DNA from: Haloarcula rara
Lineage (GTDB): Archaea > Halobacteriota > Halobacteria > Halobacteriales > Haloarculaceae
Length of the DNA stretch: 64,000 nt
NCBI RefSeq assembly: GCF_029338235.1
Contig: NZ_CP119785.1
Location: forward strand, 868,001-932,000
Direction: 5' to 3'
The notes beneath the pieces are model-generated. The model did no database searches. It worked only from the letters and a program-made list of their open reading frames with translations, and was not told the DNA's origin. The position numbers were made by a program, and so were the translations under genes. The number at the start of each line of letters is the position of its first letter. The stretch's first letter is position 1. Positions 36,001 to 43,732 of the stretch are shown here, piece after piece.

Positions 36001-36515
36001 ATATCGCCGTCCTCGACGAGGAACACCGCCTGGCCGGTCTCGGCCTGCCGGCTCACGCCGGCCAGGGCCTGCTGCAGCGCGTACTCGCTGCGTGCAGTCG
36101 GCGTATCGACCGTGCTGACGACCTTCTCGGCGAGGAAGCTGCCACGCTCACTCGACCCCTTCTCGACGACCGTCCGCATCGCGCCCGCGAGCGGGTCCGC
36201 AAGCTCCGTCGGGTCTCGCTCCGTGTAGACGATGACCGGTGCGTCGACGACATCGAGCAGCGGGCCGACGTCGGCCAATCCGACCGGATCCACGACCAGA
36301 CAGGTCGGCGGCGTCGCCGTTGCCACCTCGATAGCGGCCTCGACGGTGCCGACACTCGCGACGGAGAGGTCGGACCGCTGGTCTGCCATCGCAGCCCTTG
36401 TCCGCTCGCGGACCGCCGCCTCCGCGTCGACGTACAGTACCTCGACGGCGCCGCTCGGTGCGGGCGTGTCCGCGCCGCCGACTATCAGTTCGCGACTGGT
36501 GGATTCGTTCGTCAT
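33015..36515 (-). CDS. Multi-PAS/GAF HTH-10 regulator (bacterio-opsin-activator type)
   Basis: Very large sensory regulator of 1166 residues without membrane segments. The N-terminus (about 23-125) looks like a degenerate receiver domain (VEVLYVDAEAAVRERTRAAM, PTCLVVDPVG, VIVYTERD). Then come about four PAS domains (near 260-380, 395-505, 515-630, 640-765; each ends with an ITER/VTER-type turn), a GAF domain (about 775-935), a bacterio-opsin activator region and a C-terminal HTH-10 domain (ELTDRQREVLRSAYLAGYYE, IASSTLHQHLRRAERNLLDR). No LOV signature or His kinase core is visible, so output is by DNA binding. A winged-helix gene follows on the same strand, and a nested palindrome (36585-36650) lies upstream. 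Confidence 0.9.
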   Translation of the reverse strand: MTNESTSRELIVGGADTPAPSGAVEVLYVDAEAAVRERTRAAMADQRSDLSVASVGTVEAAIEVATATPPTCLVVDPVGLADVGPLLDVVDAPVIVYTERDPTELADPLAGAMRTVVEKGSSERGSFLAEKVVSTVDTPTARSEYALQQALAGVSRQAETGQAVFLVEDGDIVWSSISLVALVGTSDLPPTDDIYEQLAALCDDSSGVTTVEQFRSDPPEPATIRTGAAANKRHLLLQRYPLPDGAGATSLVLVRDVTETAGRDARLSMLELLTERAQDGLYTLDERGVIDFCNESFAKNLGYEPAELRGEHAERTLAPGELEKGQRTIAELLSSESDSTTVDLTFQRKDGTEREISIHYTLLYDQDGGYSGLMGVTRDITERIERERELERRKELFDGIVDHFPNGAVFLFDDDLRYTMAGGDELERVGLDQSDVLGQTPSAVFPPENADRLEQAHRDALVGEGSSFHATVSGRHYEIQTIPIRDSDGTVVSGMALAQNVTERVQRERELEQSNTLLSTLFDALPVGILVEDSDREVLAVNQRFVDLFDIPQSPADLVGTYCPDNAEAVAEAVADQEAFLSALERLPDRRERRLNEQLELVDGRVFQRSYLPVDLPTGPANIWLYRDITDRTERQRELEQTTERLELALEGAKLGVWDWNVETGDVTFDERWAGMLGYDAAELDHRLETWEELVHPDDFDRVWNAIDSHFQGETDIYQCEHRLRTRDGDYRWIRDVGRVVKRGEDGEPLRAVGIHQDVTERKERQRELESQRDELATLAQVHGLIHDVIGALGSAATRSAIEETVCDRLVESDLYQFACIGEREGASTQLRRKTVAGEDDSYIDIVSERSDAGDENPGTDAIRTGEPQVVHDIETDERVASWRDAALAREFRSALVVPLRHDEAIHGVLAVYANRPEAFSQRAVEAFTVLGEMVGFAYTAVQNRQLLAHDRVVEMEFQSTSPEAYPLGVAAKHDCVLRGSGSVDLGDEVLAYITVEDAPPETVLPDFLDHDRVPDGRVIRADGDSGVIELRAPVSYQSALLDVGVRPVDLVADGEVLTITVEAPLDAEPRTILDTLSEHAPGFELVVKQARDRQPTDEGDSLSLSDELTDRQREVLRSAYLAGYYEWPRDTTAEQLAETLDIASSTLHQHLRRAERNLLDRLLDM

Positions 36516-36584
36516 ACTACAGCGACAGCTCGTTGATAGCAGTACGGACAGAGCCGACGAACTATAGCGTACCGGTGAGTATCA

Positions 36585-36650
36585 ATACGGATTCTGGTAG
36601 CTGTGTCCCGGTAAACGCCGTGACCGGTACGAGACTACAAGAATCCGTAT
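36585..36650. repeat. Nested palindromic element 2 (pcc1/regulator intergenic)
   Basis: Outer arms ATACGGATTCTGGTAG (36585-36600) and CTACAAGAATCCGTAT (36635-36650) are complementary at 15 of 16 positions, with an inner CCGGT/ACCGG pair. The right arm ends on the first base of the pcc1 stop codon (minus strand). The interior shares TTTACCGGGAC (minus strand) with the element at 62482-62563. Confidence 0.75.
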
Positions 36651-36910
36651 CAGTCCTGAGCGGCCGCCTCGGCGACCGACGAGAGTGTCAGCCACGTGTT
36701 ACAGCCCGCCCGCAGGCCGACGAGGTCCTCGGCCGCGACGGTCACGCGGACCGTCGCACCCTCGCGGGCCAGCCGGGCGGTGGTCCGGTCCCCCTCGATG
36801 TCGCCGATTTCGGGCCGGAGGCTCCGCTCGACGCGGCGAGCCACCGACTCGTCGGGATAGTCCAGCGTAAAAACAGTGCGGTGGGGCGGGCCCGTACGCT
36901 TGGGCGTCAC
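36650..36910 (-). CDS. pcc1: KEOPS complex subunit Pcc1
   Basis: Small 86-residue subunit of the KEOPS complex, which makes the t6A modification on tRNAs reading ANN codons; Pcc1 dimerises and binds tRNA. Features are [20 protein letters not shown] at the start, then [20 protein letters not shown] and [19 protein letters not shown], typical of the fold. Start is a GTG that overlaps the rpoP stop (GTGA), indicating translational coupling. It is the last gene of eL43-rpoP-pcc1, a gene order seen in many archaea. Confidence 0.9.
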   Translation of the reverse strand: MTPKRTGPPHRTVFTLDYPDESVARRVERSLRPEIGDIEGDRTTARLAREGATVRVTVAAEDLVGLRAGCNTWLTLSSVAEAAAQD

Positions 36911-37041
36911 TTGACGTCGATTTCTTTGACGTCGGGCGAGCGCTCCTTCAGCAGCACGCGGTGACCACAGTACGGACAGCGGACGCCACCGTACTCATCG
37001 AGTGTTACGTCGCGCTTACAGCGTGAACACTTGTAGCTCAT
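36907..37041 (-). CDS. rpoP: DNA-directed RNA polymerase subunit P (Rpo12)
   Basis: Small zinc-ribbon subunit of RNA polymerase, 44 residues: [10 protein letters not shown], then a short linker, [15 protein letters not shown] and a C-terminal EIDVK. The C-x2-C and C-x2-C pairs bind zinc. It lies between the eL43 gene (23-bp gap) and pcc1 (overlapping by 4 bp), the usual order in archaea. Its short size means it is easily missed; the reading was made by eye from the reverse complement. Confidence 0.95.
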   Translation of the reverse strand: MSYKCSRCKRDVTLDEYGGVRCPYCGHRVLLKERSPDVKEIDVK

Positions 37042-37064
37042 AGCTGACAGATGGGGTTCGAGCT

Positions 37065-37346
37065 TTATTCCTCGTCGTCTTCGGCGAGGGCGGCGCGGAT
37101 GGAGCGACGGACTGTCTTGCCGCCGGGGGTCTCGGGCTTGTAGCTCCCGCCGGTGTACTTGTAATCGCAGTAGCTACACTGCCAGATACCCGTGCCCTGC
37201 CGGTCGACCTGGTCCTCGCCGCAGTTCGGGCACGTGTGGTCCTCGTTCATCTCCGCCTCGATCTCCGCGACGCGACGCCGCGAGACGCGACCGTAGCGAG
37301 CGCCGAATCGGCCGGAGCTGCCGGTCTTCCCGCTCTTGCTAGCCAT
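37065..37346 (-). CDS. rpl37ae: 50S ribosomal protein eL43 (L37Ae)
   Basis: Ribosomal protein of 93 residues. The N-terminus [20 protein letters not shown] is basic, followed by [13 protein letters not shown] and the zinc ribbon [20 protein letters not shown], completed by a further C after Y. The ending [15 protein letters not shown] is typical. It heads the eL43-rpoP-pcc1 transcript. The ATG at 37346 is preferred over an upstream in-frame ATG because the family begins with this basic Ser/Gly-rich tail. Confidence 0.96.
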   Translation of the reverse strand: MASKSGKTGSSGRFGARYGRVSRRRVAEIEAEMNEDHTCPNCGEDQVDRQGTGIWQCSYCDYKYTGGSYKPETPGGKTVRRSIRAALAEDDEE

Positions 37347-37457
37347 AGTACCCATTGGTCGGCCCAGCGGCCACATAAGCCCTTCGAGATACGGCGTTGT
37401 CGGGGGTGCCATCCACAGCGATTAACAGGCTCACCGGCGAGCGCCCGCGACGACGCC

Positions 37458-37682
37458 ATGGACGAAGTACTGGAAGTCGTCGACGTCGTCGCTGACTCGG
37501 GCTTCGAAGGTATCGCCACGTGGGTGCTCCGCCTCGTCGGGCTCGTACTGCTGCTCGCCGGGCTTGGTCTGTGGCTGTTCACCGAGATGGGGCTACTGGT
37601 GCTCCCGGCACTGTGCATACTCGCCGGCCTGGTGTTGCTGGTCGCACCCAGCGTCCTCCTGCTGGCCGCCGAGTTCGCCTGA
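37458..37682 (+). CDS. Small membrane protein (two TM segments)
   Basis: Protein of 74 residues: an acidic N-terminus MDEVLEVVDVVADSGFEGIA followed by two hydrophobic helices, WVLRLVGLVLLLAGLGLWLF and VLPALCILAGLVLLVAPSVL. Probably an inner-membrane hairpin protein. Not assigned to any family I can name. It begins 111 bp from the divergent eL43 gene and is the first of three small membrane genes on this strand. Confidence 0.7.
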   Translation: MDEVLEVVDVVADSGFEGIATWVLRLVGLVLLLAGLGLWLFTEMGLLVLPALCILAGLVLLVAPSVLLLAAEFA

Positions 37683-37743
37683 ACTGCCTCGGTCCCCGGA
37701 GCCTGTAGACAGCCACAAGACCGTTCCGGTCTAACGGCCGCCG

Positions 37744-38385
37744 ATGGCTGTGACCGACGGCGTTCGCGGAGTGCTCCGGCGCGTGGCACCCGCCACCAGC
37801 GCTCGCTTGGACGAGTCGACGTTCCTGTTCGCCGGCGCGACGGCCGGCCTGCTCGGCTGGGGCGGGACGCAGCTGCTTTCGTGGGTCGCCGTGCCCGACA
37901 GCGCCCTGCTCGCGACCGCGCTGTGGGCCGTCCTCGTCGGCGGCTTCGTGGGTCTGACCGTGCTGCACGGCCCCGACGCGGTACGGTTCTCCGACGCGAT
38001 GCTCGGCTGGGGCCTCGTCAACGGGACTGCAATGGCGCTGACCGTCGGTGGCCTGGTCGGCGTGGTCCCCGCTCGCCTGGCCTTCTGGACCGCCTGGGTC
38101 GGGGCGGCCGCGCTGGGCTACCTGTGGACCGGCGGGCTGCTCGTGCGAGCGGGGGCCGGTCGGCGCGGCCAGGGGTATCTGGCTGCGGGTGCCGTCGCGC
38201 TTTCAGTGCTCGGTCTCGGCACGGTCGCCTTCGACGCCGTCGTACCGGTCGCGTTCCTCCTGCTGGCGGCGCTGCACGCCGTCCCGCTGGTGCTCGACGC
38301 GACGACGGAGCTGTCGGCGGTTACTCGCGGCGTGGTTCTCGCACTCGTGGTCGGCGTCATCGTCGCCGCGGGAACGACGGTCTGA
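37744..38385 (+). CDS. Multi-pass membrane protein
   Basis: Protein of 213 residues with about six hydrophobic segments, e.g. FLFAGATAGLLGWGGTQLLS, ATALWAVLVGGFVGLTVL, ALTVGGLVGVVPARLAFW and VVLALVVGVIVAAG at the end. Few charged residues lie in the loops, so no enzymatic motif is evident. Function unknown. It follows the 74-residue membrane protein by 61 bp and is followed by a 55-residue one. Confidence 0.7.
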   Translation: MAVTDGVRGVLRRVAPATSARLDESTFLFAGATAGLLGWGGTQLLSWVAVPDSALLATALWAVLVGGFVGLTVLHGPDAVRFSDAMLGWGLVNGTAMALTVGGLVGVVPARLAFWTAWVGAAALGYLWTGGLLVRAGAGRRGQGYLAAGAVALSVLGLGTVAFDAVVPVAFLLLAALHAVPLVLDATTELSAVTRGVVLALVVGVIVAAGTTV

Positions 38386-38436
38386 CCGACAGCCAGCAAA
38401 ACGGATTTGCCACGGGGCGGTCTACGCTCGGGACGG

Positions 38437-38604
38437 ATGCGCCACAGCCAGATTGCGATGCTGGCCGTCTCGGTCCTCTCGCTCCTGCTCGGTGGCTACT
38501 GGCTCTACAACGGGCGGGCACTCCAGGCCGTGTTCTCAGTCCTGACGGCAGTCCTCGCGTTCTTGACGTTCCGACGGCTGGAAGACGCGCCGCGAACGGT
38601 CTAG
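38437..38604 (+). CDS. Small membrane protein (55 aa)
   Basis: Short protein MRHSQIAMLAVSVLSLLLGG with a second hydrophobic helix containing VFSVLTAVLAFLTF and a basic/acidic tail RRLEDAPRTV. Two membrane helices. The stop is 1 bp from the end of the convergent DUF2103 gene. The ATG at 38437 is preferred because ten codons added by an upstream start are Arg/Gly-rich and atypical. Confidence 0.6.
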   Translation: MRHSQIAMLAVSVLSLLLGGYWLYNGRALQAVFSVLTAVLAFLTFRRLEDAPRTV

Positions 38605-38605
38605 C

Positions 38606-39337
38606 TCACTCGTCCTGCAACTCGGCCTCGACCAGCGCCTCGTTGAGATCCGCCCGGACGTGTTCACCGAGTTCCCGGTCGCCCGCCGTCGTCACGACGC
38701 GGTTCTCCTGGACGCTGGAGCCGTCCCGGATGAGCACCCGGACGTTCCCGTTGGCGTCGGCCCGTGTCGCCTTCGCCCGCACGCCCGTCGGGGAGGACGC
38801 CCCGCCGGCGTCGATAGGCCCCGGAATTACCTTCTTCACGTGTGGATGGCCGGCGACGGTGTAGATGACCCGCTGGCCCGCCCGGCCGCCGATGAGCGTC
38901 GAGTGGCTCCCGCCCAGCTTCGACTCGGGCGGGGCGTCCACGACTTCCAGCGCCGGCTCGCCCTGCCGGTCGATGACCCGCTGGACGGGGTCCTCGCCCT
39001 CCACCCGGAAGAACTCGTGGTGGAGCTGGCCCCTGACCGCGCCGATGACCGCCCGGTCGCCGGTGACGTACACCTCCTCGGGCCGTTTCCGTTGCACTTC
39101 GTCGGCGACGAGGCCGGCGAAGTTCCGCAGCTCGACGACCGCGTTCTGGTCGCTTCCCGACCCTTCGGGCGTCGTCGTCACCGTCCGTGCGCCGACCACC
39201 TCGCCGTCCAGCAGACAGGTGACCGTCGCCCGGTCGCGCTCCAGTTCGAGGACAACGGCATCGGCGTTGGCAGTGCGACAGACCAGGCAGTAATCGCCCG
39301 GGCGGTCGAGTTCGCTCGCACACTGCCGGCAGTCCAT
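38606..39337 (-). CDS. DUF2103 family, predicted metal-binding protein
   Basis: Protein of 243 residues. It starts with a C-x2-C pair (MDCRQCASELDRPGDYCLVC, giving two C-x2-C motifs, a treble-clef zinc ribbon), and the C-terminal part has the DUF2103 features KLGGSHSTLIGGRAGQRVIY and AGHPHVKKVIPGPI, where histidines could bind metal. The family is archaeal with no known function, though it is often called a predicted metal-binding protein. It is convergent with a small membrane gene and is followed at distance by repeat copy B. Confidence 0.8.
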   Translation of the reverse strand: MDCRQCASELDRPGDYCLVCRTANADAVVLELERDRATVTCLLDGEVVGARTVTTTPEGSGSDQNAVVELRNFAGLVADEVQRKRPEEVYVTGDRAVIGAVRGQLHHEFFRVEGEDPVQRVIDRQGEPALEVVDAPPESKLGGSHSTLIGGRAGQRVIYTVAGHPHVKKVIPGPIDAGGASSPTGVRAKATRADANGNVRVLIRDGSSVQENRVVTTAGDRELGEHVRADLNEALVEAELQDE

Positions 39338-39418
39338 ACCGATTGATAGGGAGGCTGGCGCGGATAAGCGAGGCGGTTCCTAGTTGTGAGTACAGTGGAC
39401 TACTTCAGGAAAAAGACG

Positions 39419-39623
39419 AACAGCCAGAAAGCCCCGCTCGCAGTTCGAGTGACCGTCATTGCCAACAGCCAGAAAGCCCCACCCGTAGCCGGTTGGTCAG
39501 CCGGCATGGGTGGGGCTGAAAGGGGCCGAGCTATGGACGAACCCCGGCGAAGTAAGCACCGCAGGCCGAAGGCCGAGGAGCACAACGAGCCGCGGGAGTC
39601 CATAGCTCGGGGGCTTTCTGGCT
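39419..39623 (+). repeat. Large nested inverted repeat / candidate structured RNA, copy B
   Basis: Copy of the element at 13383-13632. Two direct motifs AACAGCCAGAAAGCCCC lie at 39419-39435 and 39464-39480, with the inverted GGGGCTTTCTGGCT at 39610-39623. The inner CCCCACCC/GGGTGGGG hairpin and the following CTGAAAGGGGC are conserved. The 13-bp stem is CCGAGCTATGGAC (39525-39537) with its exact complement at 39598-39610, entirely different in sequence from copy A. It lies between the DUF2103 and truD genes. Confidence 0.8.
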
Positions 39624-39665
39624 CTCAGGGACAGTAGCTGTGCGGTTTCCAGCTGATGGTACAAC

Positions 39666-41027
39666 TTACGCAGCAGGGTCGTTCTTGCGGAACTCCCGGA
39701 GCAGCACCGTCGCGTAGCTCCCCTTGGGCAGAGCAAAGTCGAAGGTCAGGTCGTCGCCGTCTCGCTCGACGGCAAGTTCCGTCCGGACCTGCACCGCCCG
39801 TCGCGTCCCCGAGCTGTCGAACTCGCCGGGGAGCGCGAAATCGCCGGGTTCAAGCCCCACGTCGTCGAGCACCGCGCGCTCTATCTCGCCCGGCTCGCCG
39901 TCGGCCAGTTCGGTCTCGGTGCCGACCAGTGGGGCAGTGACGAACGCGCGCCCGCGCTCGCAGTGGCGCTCGACGGTCCGCAGCCGCTTTCCGGAGACCC
40001 GCTGGATGCGGTCGGTGTCGGGTAGTGGGAGGTCGGCGGGTGCCTCGTTATCTTTGAAACACACCACGTCGCCCTCGACCGGTCGTTCGAAAGGCAGGCC
40101 CCGCGACAGTCGTTCGGAGAGAATCTGGTTGAAGACGTACGACTGAGCGGCGTTGACAAAGAGCGTCTGGAGATTGCTCGGGAGCGTCTCGACAGCCTCG
40201 CGGAAGTCCTCGGCGCTGTCGGCCCCGTTTTCCACCAGCGTGTGACACATCGACCGCTCGTAACCGAGCGCCCGCGGGAGCCGCTCCAGGGCGCCCTGCC
40301 AGTCTTCGGTCTCGTCGACGTACGCGCGGGCCGTCTGCGTGGCCTCGGGCTCGCGCTCGTGTGGGTTGCCCACGTAGGCAAGGACGGCCTCTTTCCAGTC
40401 CTCGCGGACGATGGCCAGACCGACCTCGTGGGTGACCGGCCGGCGCGACCCGAAGCGCTGCTGGCCGAAGTAGTTCGGGACGGCGGCGGTGACCGGCTCG
40501 TCCGGGAGCGATGGGCCAGCGCCGACTTCCTCGCCGGCGAAGTCCCGCAGGTCCGAGAGGACCGATGCGGCGTTCTCGGGCGCCTCGCAGTCCCGAACGG
40601 CGATTTCGAAGGCGTTGCCGGCGAGGTCGCCAAAGAGGATGGGGCGGCCCGCGCGCCCGACGACGTCGACAGCTGCCCCGTCTAGTTCCGGCAGGTCGTC
40701 GGGGTCGATACCTTTCACCGAGAACAGCTGGCGGGTGACCGCCCGCTTGTCCTTCGTCCCGGCCCAGGAGACCCGTTCACGGGAGATACCGAGTTTGTCA
40801 GAGAGGGCGCTGGCGAAATCGTTGGTGTCCCAGTTGTGGAGTTGTGCCCGGAAGACGAGATGGGGGTACCCGCCCGTGTCGGCGTCGACCGGCGCGGTGT
40901 CGAACGACTCCAGCTCGGTGACCCGGAAGTCCTCGGGGCTCGCCCGCAGGTGGCCGCCCACGCCGTCGGCGTCGCTGACGTAGTAGCTCATGCCGACCAC
41001 GCGCTCGATGGGGTGGGCCTCGCGCAT
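39666..41027 (-). CDS. truD: tRNA pseudouridine synthase D
   Basis: TruD-family pseudouridine synthase of 453 residues; the family modifies U13 in tRNA. The catalytic aspartate is Asp93 in [14 protein letters not shown]. Other marks are VTELESFDT near the N-terminus, [17 protein letters not shown] and a C-terminal [19 protein letters not shown] that closes the fold. The ATG at 41027 ([12 protein letters not shown]) is selected because upstream in-frame sequence is a basic shadow. The C-terminal end comes very close to repeat copy B. Confidence 0.94.
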   Translation of the reverse strand: MREAHPIERVVGMSYYVSDADGVGGHLRASPEDFRVTELESFDTAPVDADTGGYPHLVFRAQLHNWDTNDFASALSDKLGISRERVSWAGTKDKRAVTRQLFSVKGIDPDDLPELDGAAVDVVGRAGRPILFGDLAGNAFEIAVRDCEAPENAASVLSDLRDFAGEEVGAGPSLPDEPVTAAVPNYFGQQRFGSRRPVTHEVGLAIVREDWKEAVLAYVGNPHEREPEATQTARAYVDETEDWQGALERLPRALGYERSMCHTLVENGADSAEDFREAVETLPSNLQTLFVNAAQSYVFNQILSERLSRGLPFERPVEGDVVCFKDNEAPADLPLPDTDRIQRVSGKRLRTVERHCERGRAFVTAPLVGTETELADGEPGEIERAVLDDVGLEPGDFALPGEFDSSGTRRAVQVRTELAVERDGDDLTFDFALPKGSYATVLLREFRKNDPAA

Positions 41028-41254
41028 TGGAGGAGTGTTCGTCGGGTCGGATTTAGCGTTGGCGTTCGCTCTCTGTCCGGAGCTGTCCTGCGTACGACGT
41101 TGCGCCAGATGAGGAAGTTTTATTTTCGACTCGTCAGCATTCGAACCTGTTGGCAGTTCCCCGCTGTCGGCACCGCTTGACCGGACTGTCCCACCTCCAC
41201 GCCGTCGGCGGCTGGCACGTCGCCGGCCGCCCCCACTGAACGCCACTACCAGCA

Positions 41255-41980
41255 ATGAGCGACGACAGAACCTCGACAGATGCACAGGAGCAAACGGGGG
41301 CCGCCGTAGTGCAGGGTCCCGTGGCCATCGTCACAAAACTATCCCGGATGCCAGCAGTGACCTGGCTCACGCTCGGTGTCGCGCTGCTGGCGTTGCCGGG
41401 GCTGGTAACTCTCATCGATGTCCTGGGGGTGTCACTCGGTCCGCTTGTCCAAGGCGTACTCCAATGGGCCGTCGCGCTCGCGGTCCTCGGTGTCGTCGTC
41501 GGCGTCGAGGACCGGTCGCTGGCCTCCGTGGGGGTCAGGCGACCGACGTGGTGGGACGTCCCGTACCTGATGGGGACGGCCATCGCCGTGCTCGCCGTCT
41601 TCATCGCCGGGCCGGCGCTGCTTTCGGCGGCCGGGTTGCCCGTCGCGGACGGCCTCAGCAGCCTGGAGTCGACACCGGGACTCGGTGTCTCGCTGTTCGC
41701 TGCAGTGACGACCGGCGTCGTCGAGGAGATGCTCTATCGTGGATACCCGCTCGAACGGCTGCTCGAATACACCGACAGTCCCGCCATCGCCGGGAGTCTC
41801 ACAGTGACCGTCTTCACGCTCGCCCACCTGGTGACCTGGCCCGTCGGCACCGTGCTACTGGTCGGGATGGTTTCGGCTGTGTGGACGGCGGTGTACCTCC
41901 GGCGACCGACGCTGGTCCCAGTCGTGGGGTCCCACGTGGGCATCTGGGTCGTCGCCGTGCTGGGGCAGTACTTCGCCTGA
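41255..41980 (+). CDS. CPBP-family intramembrane metalloprotease
   Basis: Membrane protein of 241 residues with about six to seven helices. The CPBP (Abi/CAAX-protease-like) motifs are [15 protein letters not shown] (Glu157, Glu158, Arg162), FTLAHLV (His191) and a later VGSHVGIWV (His227), which form the metal/catalytic site. Such proteases are linked to peptide maturation or prenyl-protein processing. The 227-bp region upstream to truD contains a TTTTATTTT box near 41115 but no gene. Substrate unknown. Confidence 0.85.
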   Translation: MSDDRTSTDAQEQTGAAVVQGPVAIVTKLSRMPAVTWLTLGVALLALPGLVTLIDVLGVSLGPLVQGVLQWAVALAVLGVVVGVEDRSLASVGVRRPTWWDVPYLMGTAIAVLAVFIAGPALLSAAGLPVADGLSSLESTPGLGVSLFAAVTTGVVEEMLYRGYPLERLLEYTDSPAIAGSLTVTVFTLAHLVTWPVGTVLLVGMVSAVWTAVYLRRPTLVPVVGSHVGIWVVAVLGQYFA

Positions 41981-42045
41981 CTGGCTCGCGTGCCGGGAGT
42001 CACCGGGCTGGGGAGCTGCCACCGTGAGGCCGCGGGCTACTATCG

Positions 42046-43392
42046 TCATTCGTACGGTTCGAACTCCTCGCCGAAGACGACGAAGTAGACGACCCCGAGG
42101 ACACCGATAGCAGTCGCGACCGCAAAGGCGAACCTGGGGCCGGCCTGGACCGTCACGCCGCCCAGTTCCAGCGACCACTCGGCCCCGTAGAGCCACCCGC
42201 CCAGTGCGGCGCTCGGGATGACGAGCGTGTTCCGGACGAGGTAGTAGCTCCCGGTGACGCGGCCGCCGGCGTCGCGCTCGGCGGGCCCGACGATGAGCGC
42301 CTTGTGCGCGGGCAGCCCGGCAAAGCGCAACCCGGAGTAGGCAAACAGCAAGAGCAGGACCCACTGGTTCGCGGGCGCGAAGATGAGCAAGAGCGGGAAG
42401 AGCGCATACACCGAAAAGCCCAGCGCGACGGCGGGCTTGAGCCCGGCGTACTCCGCGAGCTTCGAGACGGAGGGCATCGAGAGGATGGCGACGACCATCT
42501 CGACGCCCAGCAACACGCCGAAGAAGGCGTCGGGCCGCAGGTCGAAGCCGAAGCCGGTGAACCCCACCGAGAGGAACTCCGTGACGACGATGACGAAGAA
42601 GACGTACACCATCCCGTTGGCAAAGCGCACGAGCGTGTCGGCGACCAGCAGCGGGCGCAGCGTGGCGGGCATCTCACGGAGGTCCGTGAGCACCTGGGAG
42701 ACGCCCTCGAAGGACTTGCCGATAGTGTCTTCGCTGGCGTCGTAGAGGGAGTGCTGGGCGACGGTGGCGACGGCGCCGAAGGCGACGGCCACGAGCAAGA
42801 CCAGCTGGAAGCCATCGATGAAGCCGGCCGTCGAGGCGAGCAACCCAGCGGCCAGCAGCGGTCCAAGCAGGAAGCCAAACCGCCTGAACACCTCCGTGCT
42901 GGCAAAGCCCATCGCCAGCCGGTCGGGTGGGACGCTCTGTTTGACGATGGCGAACGTCGCACCCAGCCCGAAGGACTTCCAGGCCTGGGCCAGAAAGAGG
43001 CCGAGGAAGACGAACGTCCAGGCGGGCAAGGTCAGCGGCCCCACGGCGACGGAGCCGACGACGGCGGCGAGATACCAGACGGCGAACCCAGCGGTCGCGA
43101 GGACGCCGAAGGCGGTCAGGGCAAAGCGCGAGCCGAGCCGGTCCGAGACCGCACCCCCCGGATAGGGGTAGACGGCGCTGATGAGGTTGCCCGCACTCCC
43201 GTAGAGGCCGATGACGCTCGCGCTGGCCCCCAGCACGCGCATGTATTCGGGCAGGTAGCGACTCGTCATCTGGAAGGCGAGCGAAAAGGCCAGCATCGAC
43301 AGCGAGAGGACCAGAACGTCCCGTTCCAGCGCGAAGAACTGCCGGAACGAGTCGAGAGGGTCGACATCCTCGTCGGCTCGGTCGGCAGCCAT
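42046..43392 (-). CDS. MFS transporter
   Basis: Major facilitator superfamily protein of 448 residues with about 12 hydrophobic segments. Helix 1 starts VLSLSMLAFSLAFQ, the loop 2-3 has GGAVSDRLGSRFA (the MFS DRxGRR-like motif), and a central charged loop of about 40 residues splits the two halves (SLYDASEDTIGKSFEGV). A cytosolic linker near residue 210 is in the normal place. Substrate unknown. It is convergent with the CPBP gene and divergent from a small gene at 43549. Confidence 0.88.
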   Translation of the reverse strand: MAADRADEDVDPLDSFRQFFALERDVLVLSLSMLAFSLAFQMTSRYLPEYMRVLGASASVIGLYGSAGNLISAVYPYPGGAVSDRLGSRFALTAFGVLATAGFAVWYLAAVVGSVAVGPLTLPAWTFVFLGLFLAQAWKSFGLGATFAIVKQSVPPDRLAMGFASTEVFRRFGFLLGPLLAAGLLASTAGFIDGFQLVLLVAVAFGAVATVAQHSLYDASEDTIGKSFEGVSQVLTDLREMPATLRPLLVADTLVRFANGMVYVFFVIVVTEFLSVGFTGFGFDLRPDAFFGVLLGVEMVVAILSMPSVSKLAEYAGLKPAVALGFSVYALFPLLLIFAPANQWVLLLLFAYSGLRFAGLPAHKALIVGPAERDAGGRVTGSYYLVRNTLVIPSAALGGWLYGAEWSLELGGVTVQAGPRFAFAVATAIGVLGVVYFVVFGEEFEPYE

Positions 43393-43548
43393 TATCGGAA
43401 GCTGTGCACGCTCGCATTTATACCTACCAATGAGTGGGCACCCGCCGCTATGGAGGGTTGCTGTGTGGTACTGAGTCGGTGCCTACCCGGTCGTAGGCGG
43501 AGGATAACGAGAACGGCCGGGTGGCGACTGTCCGACAGGTGTCGTCAC

Positions 43549-43707
43549 GTGGCCGAACACGATAGCGTACAACAGGACGAGCGCGAACCGACCGACTGGT
43601 GGCAGGGTACCGACGTCGAGATAGAGGAGTTCGGCGGTATCAGAGTCGCACACCTCCCGGAGGCCGACGACGCGTGGATATCCGGCTGGGTCGAGGTGCC
43701 ACGTTAG
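43549..43707 (+). CDS. Small acidic haloarchaeal protein (GTG start)
   Basis: Possible 52-residue protein beginning with GTG: VAEHDSVQQDEREPTDWWQG, then TDVEIEEFGGIRVAHLPEAD and ending SGWVEVPR. The composition is acidic, with Trp/Asp positions resembling small haloarchaeal families (such as DUF7331) that I only partly remember. It ends 26 bp before the convergent psmB. Conserved reading would confirm it; chance of being a random open frame is moderate. Confidence 0.5.
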   Translation: MAEHDSVQQDEREPTDWWQGTDVEIEEFGGIRVAHLPEADDAWISGWVEVPR

Positions 43708-43732
43708 GGCGAAAAACGAACTGAGGGGCCGC

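Noticed and set aside
13383-39623. Transposon or IS ends represented by the two large repeats
   Set aside because: No transposase reading frame and no target-site duplication around either copy; the structure is rather that of an RNA-like nested hairpin.
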